A DNA stretch of 64,000 nucleotides from Alphaproteobacteria bacterium (lineage in GTDB: Bacteria; Pseudomonadota; Alphaproteobacteria; Rhodobacterales; Rhodobacteraceae), in the NCBI GenBank assembly GCA_030425925.1, contig JAUHZO010000009.1:1-64000 (forward strand), given 5' to 3'. How positions within the stretch are numbered: position 1 is the stretch's first letter; each line of letters opens with the position of its first letter. Shown piece by piece: positions 55,551-64,000 of the stretch. The notes under the pieces are model-generated. The model ran no database searches. It saw only the letters and a list, made by a program, of their open reading frames with translations, and was not told where the DNA came from. The position numbers and the translations under genes are program-made.

Positions 55551-56102
55551 GGGCGTGATGATGCCGCTTTCGGTCACGATCATGTCGAGCGGCTGGTCGG
55601 TGGGTTCCAGCGGCAGGTCAGCGGCCTCTTGCGCGGCAAAGGCGAAACCGATGGCCAGGGTGGGACGCGCGGCGCGCAGGCGCTCCAGCGTCCGGTCGTA
55701 GAACCCGCCGCCATAGCCAAGCCGTCCGCCATGGCGGGAGAAGGCAACGAGCGGGACGATCAGGAGTTCCGGTTCGAAGAACTCCGGGTGTTCGGGGATC
55801 TGCGCGCCGAACGGGCCCGGGACCAGCGGCATGTCCGGCTCCCATCGGGCGAAGCGCAGGGGTTGGGCCTGGGCCATGATCACCGGGATGCCGACGGGGC
55901 CGTGGGCGGCAGCCTCTGCCATGGCGGGGCGGGGGTCGATCTCGGTCCGGATCGGCATGTAGCCGGCCATGGGCACGCCGCGACGGCCTGCAAGCACTTC
56001 GGAGAGCTTGCCCGCGCCCCCCGGGGCCTGGCTGTCGAACGCCGTCTTGCGGCGGGTGAGGGCGGCCTTGCGGGCGGCGGCCTTGCGGGTCTCGAGCGTC
56101 AT
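55530..56102 (-). CDS. 5-formyltetrahydrofolate cyclo-ligase
   Basis: 190 residues. The family signature GGRLGYGGGFYDRTL is near residue 135, with VPLVAFSRHGGRL before it and the N-terminal basic region RKAAARKAALTRRK. Converts 5-formyl-THF to 5,10-methenyl-THF with ATP. Start ATG 56100-56102 overlaps the mgtE stop by 4 bp. Its C-terminal PPASSSW is encoded by the repeat element, so the original tail was probably replaced by repeat insertion. Confidence 0.9.
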   Translation of the reverse strand: MTLETRKAAARKAALTRRKTAFDSQAPGGAGKLSEVLAGRRGVPMAGYMPIRTEIDPRPAMAEAAAHGPVGIPVIMAQAQPLRFARWEPDMPLVPGPFGAQIPEHPEFFEPELLIVPLVAFSRHGGRLGYGGGFYDRTLERLRAARPTLAIGFAFAAQEAADLPLEPTDQPLDMIVTESGIITPPASSSW

Positions 56103-57493
56103 AGCAGCACCACCACCGCAAGGCCGAGGAAGGCGAAGAAACCCACCACATCGGTCACCGTGGTCACGAAGGCCCCCGAGGCCAGCGCCGGGTCGATGCC
56201 GAACCGGTTCAGCACCACCGGGATGGTGATGCCTGCCAGCCCCGCCACCACGAGGTTGATCACCATGGCCGCCGCGATCACCAGCCCCAGCGCCGGAGAG
56301 CCGAACCACAGGAGCCCGACGATGCCCATGATCACCGCGAAGGCGACACCGTTGACCAGCCCCACCAGCACCTCGCGCCGCACGACGCGCCAGAGGTTCG
56401 ATCCGGTGAGGTCCTTGGTGGCCAGCGCGCGGACGGCCACGGTGAGCGACTGGGTGCCGGCATTGCCGCCCATCGAGGCCACGATGGGCATCAGCACCGC
56501 CAGCGCCACCACCTGGGCAATCGCGGCTTCGAATTGCGCGATCACCAGCGAGGCGAGGATCGAGGTCAGCAGGTTGACCGCGAGCCAGGGAAAGCGGCGT
56601 TTGGTGGTGTCCACCACCCGGTCGGAGAGGCGGCTTTCGCCGTCCACACCGGCAAGGCGCAGGATGTCTTCCTCGTTTTCCTCGTCCAGCACCGCCATCG
56701 CGTCGTCGATGGTGATCACCCCCACAAGCCGTCCGTCCTCGTCCACCACGGGGGCCGAGATCAGGTGATACTGGTTGAACGCATAGGCCACGTCGCCTTC
56801 GGCCTGGGTGGCGGGGATGACATGGAACGTGTCTTCGACCAGCGATTTCAGCAGCACGTCGCGGCGGGACGACATGATCCGGCCCAGGGTGACATTGCCC
56901 ACCGGGTGAAGCTTTGGATCGACAATGATGATATGATAGAACTGTTCCGGCAGGCTGTCGCTGCCCCGCATGTGGTCGATGGCCGCGCCCACGGTCCAGT
57001 GTTCGGGGGCCATCACCACCTCGCGCTGCATCAGGCGGCCGGCGGAATATTCGGGATAGGCCAGCGATTGCTCGACCGCGGCGCGCTCGGGCTCTTCCAG
57101 CGCGCCGAGAATGGCCTCTTTCTGCGGCTCGCCCAGATCCTCCAGCAGGTCGACCACGTCATCGCTGTCCAGCTCGCGCACCGCGTCGACCAGCACCTGC
57201 GGCGCAAGGATGCCGATCACCTCTTCGCGCAGCGTCTCGTCCAGTTCCGACAGGATCTCGCCGTCGAACTCCCGGTCGTAGAGCCGCACCAGCCGCATCC
57301 GGTCGAAGGCGTTGACCTGCTCCAGAAGGTCGGCGATGTCGGCGGCGTGCAGCGGCTCCATCAGCGCGATAAGGCGGTCGCGGTCGTCGGTATCCACCGC
57401 GTAGAGGATCTGCACGACGGCCTTGCGGTCAAGCGTGTAGGGGGCCTCTTCCGGGCTTGTCTCGTCGCTGAGCGCTGTGTCTTCTTCGGTCAT
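56099..57493 (-). CDS. mgtE: Magnesium transporter MgtE
   Basis: 464 residues: N-terminal MgtE_N helical repeat domain (ALMEPLHAADIADLLEQV), a CBS pair (YSAGRLMQREVV; APVVDEDGRLVGVITIDDAM) and five C-terminal membrane segments with PIVASMGGNAGTQSLTVAVRAL, the conserved pore region. Channel-like Mg2+ uptake gated by the cytoplasmic CBS domain. Start ATG 57491-57493. Confidence 0.95.
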   Translation of the reverse strand: MTEEDTALSDETSPEEAPYTLDRKAVVQILYAVDTDDRDRLIALMEPLHAADIADLLEQVNAFDRMRLVRLYDREFDGEILSELDETLREEVIGILAPQVLVDAVRELDSDDVVDLLEDLGEPQKEAILGALEEPERAAVEQSLAYPEYSAGRLMQREVVMAPEHWTVGAAIDHMRGSDSLPEQFYHIIIVDPKLHPVGNVTLGRIMSSRRDVLLKSLVEDTFHVIPATQAEGDVAYAFNQYHLISAPVVDEDGRLVGVITIDDAMAVLDEENEEDILRLAGVDGESRLSDRVVDTTKRRFPWLAVNLLTSILASLVIAQFEAAIAQVVALAVLMPIVASMGGNAGTQSLTVAVRALATKDLTGSNLWRVVRREVLVGLVNGVAFAVIMGIVGLLWFGSPALGLVIAAAMVINLVVAGLAGITIPVVLNRFGIDPALASGAFVTTVTDVVGFFAFLGLAVVVLL

Positions 57494-57615
57494 CGCCTGC
57501 CCTTTCGCCGCTGCCGGTGATTTTAGGCGATCGCGCGTGCGAACAACAGGGGCCGGGGGCAATTTACCTTTGCGTCCAAGGGGCCTAACCTGAACCCGCA
57601 TCATGCGAGGACGCC

Positions 57616-58917
57616 ATGCCCCCCACCCTGCATCTGGGTCAGACCCTGGTTTTTGACACCTCCCCCTTCGCGGCGGGCCCTGCGGCTGCGCGGCACCTGT
57701 CGCGCGGGGCCGTTCTGGTGGAGGACGGGCGGATTGCAGCCCTGGGGACCGCACAGGATCTGAGCGCCGCGCATCCCGGGGCGCGGGTGGTGGATCATGG
57801 GGACGGGCTGATCCTGCCCGGCTTTGTCGACGCGCATGTGCATTACCCGCAGACCGCGATGATCGCGAGCTGGGGCAAGCGGCTGATCGACTGGCTCAAC
57901 ACCTATACCTTTCCCGAAGAGATGCGGTTTGGCGATCCGGCCCATGCGACCAATATCGCGGGGCGTTACCTGGACCTTGTGCTGGCCGAGGGCACGACGA
58001 CGGTCTGTTCCTATTGCACCATCCATCCCGGCTCGGTGGACGCGCTGTTCGAGGCAGCCGAGGCGCGCGGCATGCGGGTGCTGGCGGGCAAGACCTGCAT
58101 GGACCGCAACGCGCCCGAGGGGCTGCGGGACGACGCGCGCACCGCCTATGACGACAGCAAGGCGCTCTTGGCGCGCTGGCACGGGCGGGGACGTGCGTCT
58201 TATGTGATCACGCCGCGGTTTTCGCCCACCTCGACGCCGGAACAGCTGGACGCGCTGGGGGCGCTTTGGGCCGAACATCCGGACTGCCTGATGCAGACCC
58301 ACCTGTCCGAACAGGTGGACGAGGTGGCCTGGGTGCGTTCGCTGTTCCCGGAGGCGCGCGACTATCTCGACACCTACGAGGCCTTTGGCCTTTTGGGGCC
58401 GAACGGCCTTTACGGCCACGCGATCCACCTGGAGCCGCGCGAGCGCGACCGGCTGCGCGAGGTTGGCGCGGCGGTGGTGCATTGCCCGACCTCGAACAGC
58501 TTCATCGGCTCGGGGCTTTTCGACATGGACGGGCTGATGCGTGACGGGCACCGGGTGGGGCTGGCCACGGATACCGGCGGCGGGTCGTCGTTTTCCATGC
58601 TGCATACGATGGCGGCGGCGTATGAGGTTGCGCAACTGCGGGGACGCGCGCTGCACCCGGCCGAGCTGATCTGGCTTGCCACCGAGGGTGCCGCCCGCGC
58701 GCTGCGACTGGAAGACCGGATCGGCACGCTGGCACCGGGGTCGGAGGCGGACCTGGTGGTGCTCGACCTCGCCTCCACCCCCGCCATCGCGCAGCGCGCC
58801 GCGCGGGCCGAGGACATCTGGGAGGCGCTGTTCCCCACGATCATGATGGGCGACGACCGCGCAGTCAGCGCGGTCTACGTGGCGGGGCGGCAAATGGTGC
58901 CCGGCTCAGCAGCCTGA
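57616..58917 (+). CDS. guaD: Guanine deaminase
   Basis: 433 residues of the amidohydrolase superfamily. Zinc ligands HVH at 74-76 in PGFVDAHVHYPQT, SEQVDEV, GHAIHLE and ATDTGGGSSFS; PRFSPTSTPEQLDALGALWA and CYCTIHP-like VCSYCTIHPGS are characteristic of GuaD. Converts guanine to xanthine. Start ATG 57616. Converges with the CAP-domain gene and lies near an 8-oxoguanine deaminase. Confidence 0.94.
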   Translation: MPPTLHLGQTLVFDTSPFAAGPAAARHLSRGAVLVEDGRIAALGTAQDLSAAHPGARVVDHGDGLILPGFVDAHVHYPQTAMIASWGKRLIDWLNTYTFPEEMRFGDPAHATNIAGRYLDLVLAEGTTTVCSYCTIHPGSVDALFEAAEARGMRVLAGKTCMDRNAPEGLRDDARTAYDDSKALLARWHGRGRASYVITPRFSPTSTPEQLDALGALWAEHPDCLMQTHLSEQVDEVAWVRSLFPEARDYLDTYEAFGLLGPNGLYGHAIHLEPRERDRLREVGAAVVHCPTSNSFIGSGLFDMDGLMRDGHRVGLATDTGGGSSFSMLHTMAAAYEVAQLRGRALHPAELIWLATEGAARALRLEDRIGTLAPGSEADLVVLDLASTPAIAQRAARAEDIWEALFPTIMMGDDRAVSAVYVAGRQMVPGSAA

Positions 58918-59325
58918 GCGGCCCAGCACCAGCACCCAGATGTTGCCCGGCGCGCGGACCATGCCGTAATCGGTGATGCCGTCCAGCAGCATGTTGGCGC
59001 GGTGCCCCGGCGAGGCGGCCCAGGCGCCCAGCACCTCGGTCAGGCTGTCCTGGCCCCGGGCGATGTTCTCCGCCACCGCGCACCAGCCATAGCCCGCGCG
59101 GCGCACCCGGTCGCCCACCGCGCTGCCATCGCTGCCGTCATGGCTGAAGAACCCGTTTGCCGCCATGTCCATGGCATGCGCCATCGCGGCCTCTTCCAGC
59201 CGGGGCGACGGCGTGACGGGGCCCAGCCCTGCCTCGGCCCGCAGCCCGTTCAGCAACTGCCGGACCTGCTGCGCCTCGGCCATCGGGGCAAGGCACAGCA
59301 GCGTGAGGGCCAGAACCAGACGCAT
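58906..59325 (-). CDS. Secreted CAP-domain (SCP/PR1) protein
   Basis: 139 residues with a signal peptide (MRLVLALTLLCLAPMAEA) and a CAP domain: LLNGLRAEAGL, AMAHAMDMAANGFFSHDGSD, CAVAENIARGQ and SPGHRANMLLDGITDYGM. It ends with a Cys (LGRSGC) that may pair with the one at WCAV. ATG 59323-59325 has AAGGAG upstream; the in-frame ATG at 59346 does not. Role outside the cytoplasm unknown. The end overlaps guaD by 12 bp. Confidence 0.88.
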   Translation of the reverse strand: MRLVLALTLLCLAPMAEAQQVRQLLNGLRAEAGLGPVTPSPRLEEAAMAHAMDMAANGFFSHDGSDGSAVGDRVRRAGYGWCAVAENIARGQDSLTEVLGAWAASPGHRANMLLDGITDYGMVRAPGNIWVLVLGRSGC

Positions 59326-59342
59326 GAAAGCGGCTCCTTGGG

Positions 59343-60683
59343 TCATGCAACGTCTGCCAGCCGCCGGGCCAGCCTGTTCGCGCGCAGAATGACGGCTTCG
59401 AGGTCGATTGTCACCATCTGCCCGTCGCGCACCACAGGCCGGCCATTCACAAGCAGGTGTGTCACCCGGACCGGCCCCGCAAGCACAAGCGCGGCCGGAT
59501 CCCAGCTGCCCGCGCTCTCGATCCCCGACACATCCCAGAGCGCCAGATCGGCGCGCTTGCCCGGGGCGATCTGGCCGCACTCGTGTCGGCCCAGCACCTC
59601 GGCCCCACCGCGGGTGGCCAGGCGCAGTGCGGCGCGCGCGCTCAGGGCGTCGGCCCCGCGGGCCACGCGTTGCAGCAGCATCGCCTGCCGCGCCTCGACC
59701 ATCAGGTTGCCCGCGTCGTTGGAGGCCGAACCGTCCACCCCAAGCCCCACGGGCACGCCCGCATCCAGCATCGCACGCACAGGTGCGATGCCCGAGCCGA
59801 GACGGCAATTGGAACAGGGGCAATGCGCCACGCCGGTGCGCGTGCCGGCAAACAGCGCGATCTCGGCCGCGTCCAGCTTGACGCAATGGGCGTGCCAGAC
59901 ATCCGCGCCGGTCCAGCCCAGGTCCTCGGCATACTGGCCCGGACGGCAGCCGAACTGCGCCTCGGACCAGGCGATGTCCTCGTCGTTTTCCGCAAGGTGG
60001 GTGTGCAGCATCACCCCCTTGTCGCGGGCCAGAAGGGCCGCGTCGCGCATCAGCTCCCGGCTGACCGAAAAGGGCGAACAGGGCGCGATCGCCACGCGGG
60101 TCATCGCGCCGTCGCGTGCGTCGTGGAACCGGTCGACCACGCGGATGCAGTCATTCAGGATGGCGGCCTCGTCCTCGACCAGCGTGTCGGGGGGCAGACC
60201 GCCCTGCGATTCCCCGATGCTCATAGCGCCGCGGGTGGCGTGAAAGCGCAGCCCGGTCTCGGCGGCGGCGTGGATCGTGTCGTCCAGCCGCGCGCCATTG
60301 GGATAGAGGTACAGGTGATCGGACGACATCGTGCACCCCGAGAGCGCCAGTTCCGCAAGGCCCAGCTGGGTCGAGACGGCCATTTCCTCGGGGCCGAAGC
60401 GTTCCCAGATCGGGTACAGCGTCTTGAGCCAGCCAAAGAGCAGCGCGTCCTGCCCGCCCGGCACCGCCCGGGTCAGCGTCTGGTACAGGTGGTGATGGGT
60501 GTTCACGAGGCCCGGCGTCACGACGCAGCGGCTGGCATCGAGGATCTCGTGCTCTGGCGGCAGGTCCGGTCCGATGGCGGTGATCACACCGTCACGGATG
60601 GCGATGTCGCACGACGTTTCCTCGCGCCCGGCATCGTCCATGGTCAGGACGTGGCGCGCGTTGCGGATCAGCAGGCCGCTCAT
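59343..60683 (-). CDS. 8-oxoguanine deaminase
   Basis: 446 residues of the amidohydrolase superfamily (8-oxoguanine deaminase/AtzB-like subgroup). HHH at 63-65 in NTHHHLYQTLTRAVPG, then LHTHLAENDEDIAWSEA, WHAHCVKLDAAEI, AHCPCSNCRLGSGIAP and VDGSASNDAGNLM. Deaminates 8-oxoguanine to urate, a salvage/detoxification step; other triazine or cytosine substrates cannot be excluded. ATG 60681-60683 overlaps the hisN stop. Confidence 0.88.
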   Translation of the reverse strand: MSGLLIRNARHVLTMDDAGREETSCDIAIRDGVITAIGPDLPPEHEILDASRCVVTPGLVNTHHHLYQTLTRAVPGGQDALLFGWLKTLYPIWERFGPEEMAVSTQLGLAELALSGCTMSSDHLYLYPNGARLDDTIHAAAETGLRFHATRGAMSIGESQGGLPPDTLVEDEAAILNDCIRVVDRFHDARDGAMTRVAIAPCSPFSVSRELMRDAALLARDKGVMLHTHLAENDEDIAWSEAQFGCRPGQYAEDLGWTGADVWHAHCVKLDAAEIALFAGTRTGVAHCPCSNCRLGSGIAPVRAMLDAGVPVGLGVDGSASNDAGNLMVEARQAMLLQRVARGADALSARAALRLATRGGAEVLGRHECGQIAPGKRADLALWDVSGIESAGSWDPAALVLAGPVRVTHLLVNGRPVVRDGQMVTIDLEAVILRANRLARRLADVA

Positions 60684-61495
60684 GACAGGGGCGCCTGCAG
60701 GCGCTCCAGCGCCCGGGCGTGCAGGTCCGGCGTCGCCGCGGCGATCACCTGCCCGCCCTGATGCGCCGGTCCGCCCTGCCAGTTCGTGACGATGCCGCCC
60801 GCCGCCTCGATCACCGCCAGGGGGGCGGCGATGTCGTAGACATGCAGCCCGGCCTCGATCACCAGGTCGATCTGCCCCGCCGCGAGCAGCGCGTAGGCGT
60901 AACAATCCATGCCATAGCGCACCAGCCGCGCCTCTTGGGCGACCCGCTGAAAGGCCGCGCCTTCGGCCGGCGTGCCGACTTCGGGGAAGGTGGAGAACAG
61001 GATGGCCTCGTCGAGATGCGTGGTCTGGCGCACCCGAAGCGGCCCGCCGCCATGCGGACCGGTCCACAACGCCTGGCCCAGCCCGCCGACAAACCGCTCT
61101 TGCGTATAGGGCTGATCGATCACGCCCAGCACCGGACCGGCGGCATCCGCCACGGCGATCAGGACACCCCAGGTGGGGGCGCCGGCCAGAAAGGCGCGGG
61201 TGCCGTCGATGGGATCCAGGATCCAGGTCAGCCCGCTGTCGCCGATCTGCTGGCCGAATTCCTCGCCCAGGATGGCATCTTCCGGGCGGCGTTCGGCCAG
61301 AACGGCGCGCATCGCGCGTTCCGAGGCGCGGTCGGCCTCTGTCACCGGATCGAAACCCGCTCCGGCGGCAGACTTGTCATCCGCGGACAGACCGGACCTG
61401 CGGAAATGCCGCAGGATTTTGGGCCCGGCCGCATCGGCCAAGGCATGGGCCGTCTCGATCAGGGCGGCGGACTGCTGGGGCGTCAGGGATGTCAT
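60680..61495 (-). CDS. hisN: Histidinol-phosphatase, inositol monophosphatase family
   Basis: 271 residues with metal-binding GEEFG at 77-81, DPIDGTRAF at 94-102 and YDIAAPLAVIEAAGG near the C-terminus, matching the HisN branch of the IMPase family (histidinol phosphate to histidinol). Other sugar-phosphate substrates are possible. Coupled to the 8-oxoguanine deaminase gene by a 4-bp overlap. Confidence 0.88.
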   Translation of the reverse strand: MTSLTPQQSAALIETAHALADAAGPKILRHFRRSGLSADDKSAAGAGFDPVTEADRASERAMRAVLAERRPEDAILGEEFGQQIGDSGLTWILDPIDGTRAFLAGAPTWGVLIAVADAAGPVLGVIDQPYTQERFVGGLGQALWTGPHGGGPLRVRQTTHLDEAILFSTFPEVGTPAEGAAFQRVAQEARLVRYGMDCYAYALLAAGQIDLVIEAGLHVYDIAAPLAVIEAAGGIVTNWQGGPAHQGGQVIAAATPDLHARALERLQAPLS

Positions 61496-61547
61496 GCGGG
61501 GCTCCGGCGGCAGGGATGATCCCCGCTACCGCAGCCCGGCCACAGGC

Positions 61548-61919
61548 TCAAGCCACGTCGGACAGGACCCGTGCCAGTTCGAACAGGCGACGGCGCTGGT
61601 TTTCCGGAATCGCGTAGTAGGAGCGCACGAGATCCAGCGCTTCCTTGTCGCCCAGGATGTCGGCCGGCACGTTGTCGGCCTTCTCGGTCTCGCTGCCTTC
61701 GGGCGCGATGCCTTCGAAGAAGAAGCTGACCGGCACGTCCAGCGCATCGGCAATGTCCCAAAGACGCGAGGCACTGACGCGGTTTGCACCGGTTTCGTAT
61801 TTCTGGATCTGCTGGAACTTGATCCCAACATGTTCCGCAAGCTGCTGCTGCGTCATCCCCACCAGCCAGCGGCGGTGACGGATGCGTTTGCCGACGTGAA
61901 CATCTACCGGATGCGCCAT
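61548..61919 (-). CDS. XRE-family transcriptional regulator
   Basis: 123 residues with an N-terminal HTH_XRE domain (RIRHRRWLVGMTQQQLAEHV, then GIKFQQIQKYETGANRVSAS) and a short acidic linker plus C-terminal helix (YYAIPENQRRRLFELARVL). Such single-domain regulators are common in Rhodobacteraceae. Divergent from the MDR oxidoreductase gene across a 290-bp gap, which it may control. Confidence 0.88.
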   Translation of the reverse strand: MAHPVDVHVGKRIRHRRWLVGMTQQQLAEHVGIKFQQIQKYETGANRVSASRLWDIADALDVPVSFFFEGIAPEGSETEKADNVPADILGDKEALDLVRSYYAIPENQRRRLFELARVLSDVA

Positions 61920-62209
61920 ATTCGTTTTCCCGTTCCTTCTGATGCCGTGTCATAGGCGAGTGCGCGCAAGACTGCAATCGCAGCACGCTGCCTTCACCTT
62001 CTACGGCGCGATGTCAGCCTTGCTACATCAATCTGACAGAGAAAATCAAGAAATATGGCCCGAACACGCGAACTCAAAAGTATAGAATTCACCACAAAGT
62101 AGAGAAAACCTCGAAACTGTGCATGTGACGTCGACAACGTTTCATCCTTGGCACAGAGATGCCACATTCCTGCAAATCCGACGACTCACCAGACGCAAAG
62201 GAGCCCCTG
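61920..62209. other. AT-rich divergent region between XRE and MDR genes
   Basis: 290 bp without a gene, with an AT-rich core at about 62039-62100 that is unlike the surrounding GC-rich DNA. It contains a TGTCAG...CTGACA pair 15 bp apart (62012-62038) and a TATAGAAT near 62083. It should hold the promoters of both genes; no clean -35/-10 pair is visible. Confidence 0.5.
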
Positions 62210-63178
62210 ATGCGCGCCTTCCTGCTCACCCGGACCGATTCTCTGCCCGAGCTTGCCGACTTGCCGATTCCCGCGCCGCGTGCGGGTGAAATCCGGGTGC
62301 AGATCGCCGCGTGCGGTCTGAACTTTGCCGACCTGCTGATGCAGAAGGGCACCTATCAGGACATGCCCGCCCTGCCCTTCGTGCTGGGCATGGAGGTGGC
62401 GGGCCGGGTCGATGCCACCGGCGAGGGCGTGACCGGCTTTCAACCCGGCGACCGCGTGGCGGTGTTCGGCGGCGCGGGCGGGTTGGCGGAATACGGCTGC
62501 TTTCCCGCCGAACGGGCGGTCCGGCTGCCCGACGCCATGCCCTGGGCCGAAGCGGCGGCGTTCCAGATCGCCTATGGCACGTCGCATCTTGCGCTGGATC
62601 ACCGCGCCCGCCTTGCCCCGGGCGAGACGCTGCTGGTGCTGGGGGCCGCTGGCGGCGTCGGGCTGACGGCGGTGGAGATCGGCGCGCTCATGGGCGCACG
62701 CGTGGTGGCCTGCGCCCGCGGGGCCGACAAGCTGGCCGTGGCCCGCGCCGCCGGGGCCGACATCGTGATCGATGCCGAAACCCAGGACATCCGCGACGAG
62801 ATGAAGGCCCTGGGCGGTGCCGATGTGGTCTATGACCCGGTGGGCGGGGCGCAGTTCGATGCCGCCTTCCGCGCCTGCCGCCCCGAGGGCCGAATCCTCA
62901 CCATCGGCTTCGCCTCGGGCGAGGTCCCGCAGATCAAGGCCAATCACCTTCTGGTCAAGAACCTGTCCGTTCTGGGCCTCTACTGGGGCGGCTACCTGGC
63001 GTTCCGGCCCGAGGTGCTGACCGGCTCGCTGAGCCGGTTGCTCGACTGGTATGCTGCGGGCCGCCTGCGCCCGCATGTCAGCCACACCCTGCCGCTGGAC
63101 CGCGCCGCCGAGGGGATGGAGCTGCTGCGCAGCCGCAAGTCGACGGGCAAGGTGGTTATCTCGATCGCCGATCTCTGA
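62210..63178 (+). CDS. Quinone-oxidoreductase-type MDR enzyme
   Basis: 322 residues of the zinc-independent quinone reductase (QOR) branch of the medium-chain dehydrogenases: ACGLNFADLLMQKGTY, PFVLGMEVAGRVDATG, the nucleotide-binding LVLGAAGGVGLTAVEIGAL and VYDPVGGAQFDAAFRACRPEG. NADPH is the likely cofactor; the substrate is unknown (quinones, enones or acyl-CoA). ATG 62210 has AAAGGAG upstream. Confidence 0.9.
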   Translation: MRAFLLTRTDSLPELADLPIPAPRAGEIRVQIAACGLNFADLLMQKGTYQDMPALPFVLGMEVAGRVDATGEGVTGFQPGDRVAVFGGAGGLAEYGCFPAERAVRLPDAMPWAEAAAFQIAYGTSHLALDHRARLAPGETLLVLGAAGGVGLTAVEIGALMGARVVACARGADKLAVARAAGADIVIDAETQDIRDEMKALGGADVVYDPVGGAQFDAAFRACRPEGRILTIGFASGEVPQIKANHLLVKNLSVLGLYWGGYLAFRPEVLTGSLSRLLDWYAAGRLRPHVSHTLPLDRAAEGMELLRSRKSTGKVVISIADL

Positions 63179-63202
63179 TCCACACCGGGCCGGGCGGCTG
63201 GC

Positions 63203-63263
63203 GGGACGGCGGGCGGGGCGATGTTCCGGACAGGGTCCGGAACGAGCGCCGTTCGACCGTCCC
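63203..63263. repeat. Intergenic repeat family B, copy 2
   Basis: A 61-bp palindromic element closely matching 28292-28351: GGGACGGCGGGCGGGGCGA, GTTCCGG...CCGGAAC, GCGCCGTT and GACCGTCCC. It again separates convergent genes and ends 3 bp before the stop codon of the downstream minus-strand gene. Confidence 0.75.
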
Positions 63264-63265
63264 TG

Positions 63266-64000
63266 TCAGCCCGCCTCGGCCGCCCAGACCAGGTCGATCA
63301 TCTCCTGCGTGCCGCGGCTGAATTCCAGCGGACAAGGCCAGTCGGCACCATCCAGCACGCTGGCATGAAACGCCTCCACCTGGCGCACATAGTGATTGTC
63401 CGCCGGGAAACGCTCCACCGTCTGCACCAGGTCCTTCGACTGCAGCTCGATCCGCGCCTCGCCATAGACCTGCGGGTTGAACGGCGCGGTCAGGCGCATC
63501 ACCCCGTCCTCGCCGTGAAACACCATCTCCTGCCACGGGCTCATCCGCATCGACACCACCCCGCTGTAGTGGAACGAGGGAAACCGCGCGGTGATGTGGC
63601 TCCAGACATCCACGCCGTTCTCGCGCCGGATCTCGGCCGACAGGATCGCCTCGGGCTCTTCCCCGGTGACGAACCGGGTGGACCCGTAGATATAGACCCC
63701 GATATCCGGCACTGCCCCGCCGCCGGTCTCGGCCCGGTTGCGGATGTTGTCGCCATCGGCGCGGTTGTCATAGGAAAACGCCGCCGAAACCCGCACCAGA
63801 CGCCCCACCGCACCGGCCCGATAAAGCGCCCGGGCACGCTGCCATTGCGGGTGATGCACGATCATGTAGGCCTCGGACGCCAGCCGCCCCGAAGCGTCGC
63901 GGGCGGCAATCACCGGGTCAAAGCCCGCTGCCTGCATCGCCAGCGGCTTTTCCACCAGCACGTGCTTGCCCGCCTCCAGCGCCCGCACCGCCCAGTCCAC
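63266..64000 (-). CDS. Gfo/Idh/MocA-family oxidoreductase, N-terminus outside window
   Basis: The C-terminal 244 residues of a Gfo/Idh/MocA oxidoreductase. GKHVLVEKPLAM near the visible N-terminus is the conserved catalytic EKP region, and GGAVPDIGVYIYGSTRF matches the family's GGG/D...H-like substrate site (here D-x-G-V-Y). The NAD(P)-binding N-terminus lies beyond base 64000. Probably oxidises a sugar or inositol-type alcohol. Confidence 0.88.
   Translation of the reverse strand: MDWAVRALEAGKHVLVEKPLAMQAAGFDPVIAARDASGRLASEAYMIVHHPQWQRARALYRAGAVGRLVRVSAAFSYDNRADGDNIRNRAETGGGAVPDIGVYIYGSTRFVTGEEPEAILSAEIRRENGVDVWSHITARFPSFHYSGVVSMRMSPWQEMVFHGEDGVMRLTAPFNPQVYGEARIELQSKDLVQTVERFPADNHYVRQVEAFHASVLDGADWPCPLEFSRGTQEMIDLVWAAEAG

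Noticed and set aside
62012-62038. TGTCAG...CTGACA as a dimer operator
   Set aside because: Arms are 6 bp with 15 bp between them and no second copy; too weak to call on sequence alone.

Overview
The window is chromosomal DNA from an alphaproteobacterium, most likely a member of Rhodobacterales/Rhodobacteraceae (roseobacter-type). The evidence is the high GC content, the Rhodobacteraceae-type small membrane families (DUF2484, DUF2842, DUF6524), a PhaR-type PHB regulator, a BciB/FrhB-type flavoprotein and several families of short GC-rich intergenic repeats typical of that group. I see no rRNA, tRNA, CRISPR array, insertion sequence or phage gene; it reads as stable core genome with metabolic accessory operons.

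Region 1 (1-18.3 kb, almost all on the minus strand) is the division and cell wall (dcw) cluster, read right to left: mraZ, rsmH, ftsL, ftsI, murE, murF, mraY, a BciB-like iron-sulfur flavoprotein, a small P-loop ATPase, murD, (a plus-strand HI0933-family flavoprotein), ftsW, murG, murC, then three small membrane proteins and an Ala-rich protein cut by the window edge. murB, ddl, ftsQ, ftsA and ftsZ would lie beyond base 1. mraZ is preceded by about 700 bp without a gene. That stretch holds an extended leader with a strong hairpin/terminator, matching the UpsM sRNA leader known from Rhodobacter sphaeroides, and two clusters of TGGGA-type MraZ boxes.

Region 2 (18.3-30 kb) carries tatD and an MBL-fold hydrolase, an AEC and two DMT transporters, thiamine diphosphokinase, a very acidic 821-residue protein of unknown function, a TetR regulator divergent from two membrane proteins, DUF2842 and purA.

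Region 3 (30-39 kb) has a DUF6524 protein, a cobalt-type nitrile hydratase operon (alpha, beta, accessory), secG, pyrG, a DUF2306 protein, rlmJ, and two TerB-domain genes in tandem followed by a PhnD-like binding protein.

Region 4 (39-51.2 kb) is a nitrogen-compound uptake and catabolism block: a polar amino-acid type ABC transporter (ATPase, binding protein, two permeases) split by an opposite-strand FAD amine oxidase; a SulP transporter; then two glutamine-synthetase-like ligases flanking a class I amidotransferase, a PuuB-like oxidase and a DegT-type aminotransferase. This resembles a gamma-glutamyl-polyamine (Puu) pathway.

Region 5 (51.2-64 kb) has phaR, xseA, purD, 5-formyl-THF cyclo-ligase with mgtE, guanine deaminase facing a CAP-domain protein, 8-oxoguanine deaminase and hisN, an XRE regulator, a quinone-reductase-like MDR enzyme, and a Gfo/Idh/MocA oxidoreductase cut by the right edge. 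Four repeat families sit in the gaps, preferentially where genes converge.
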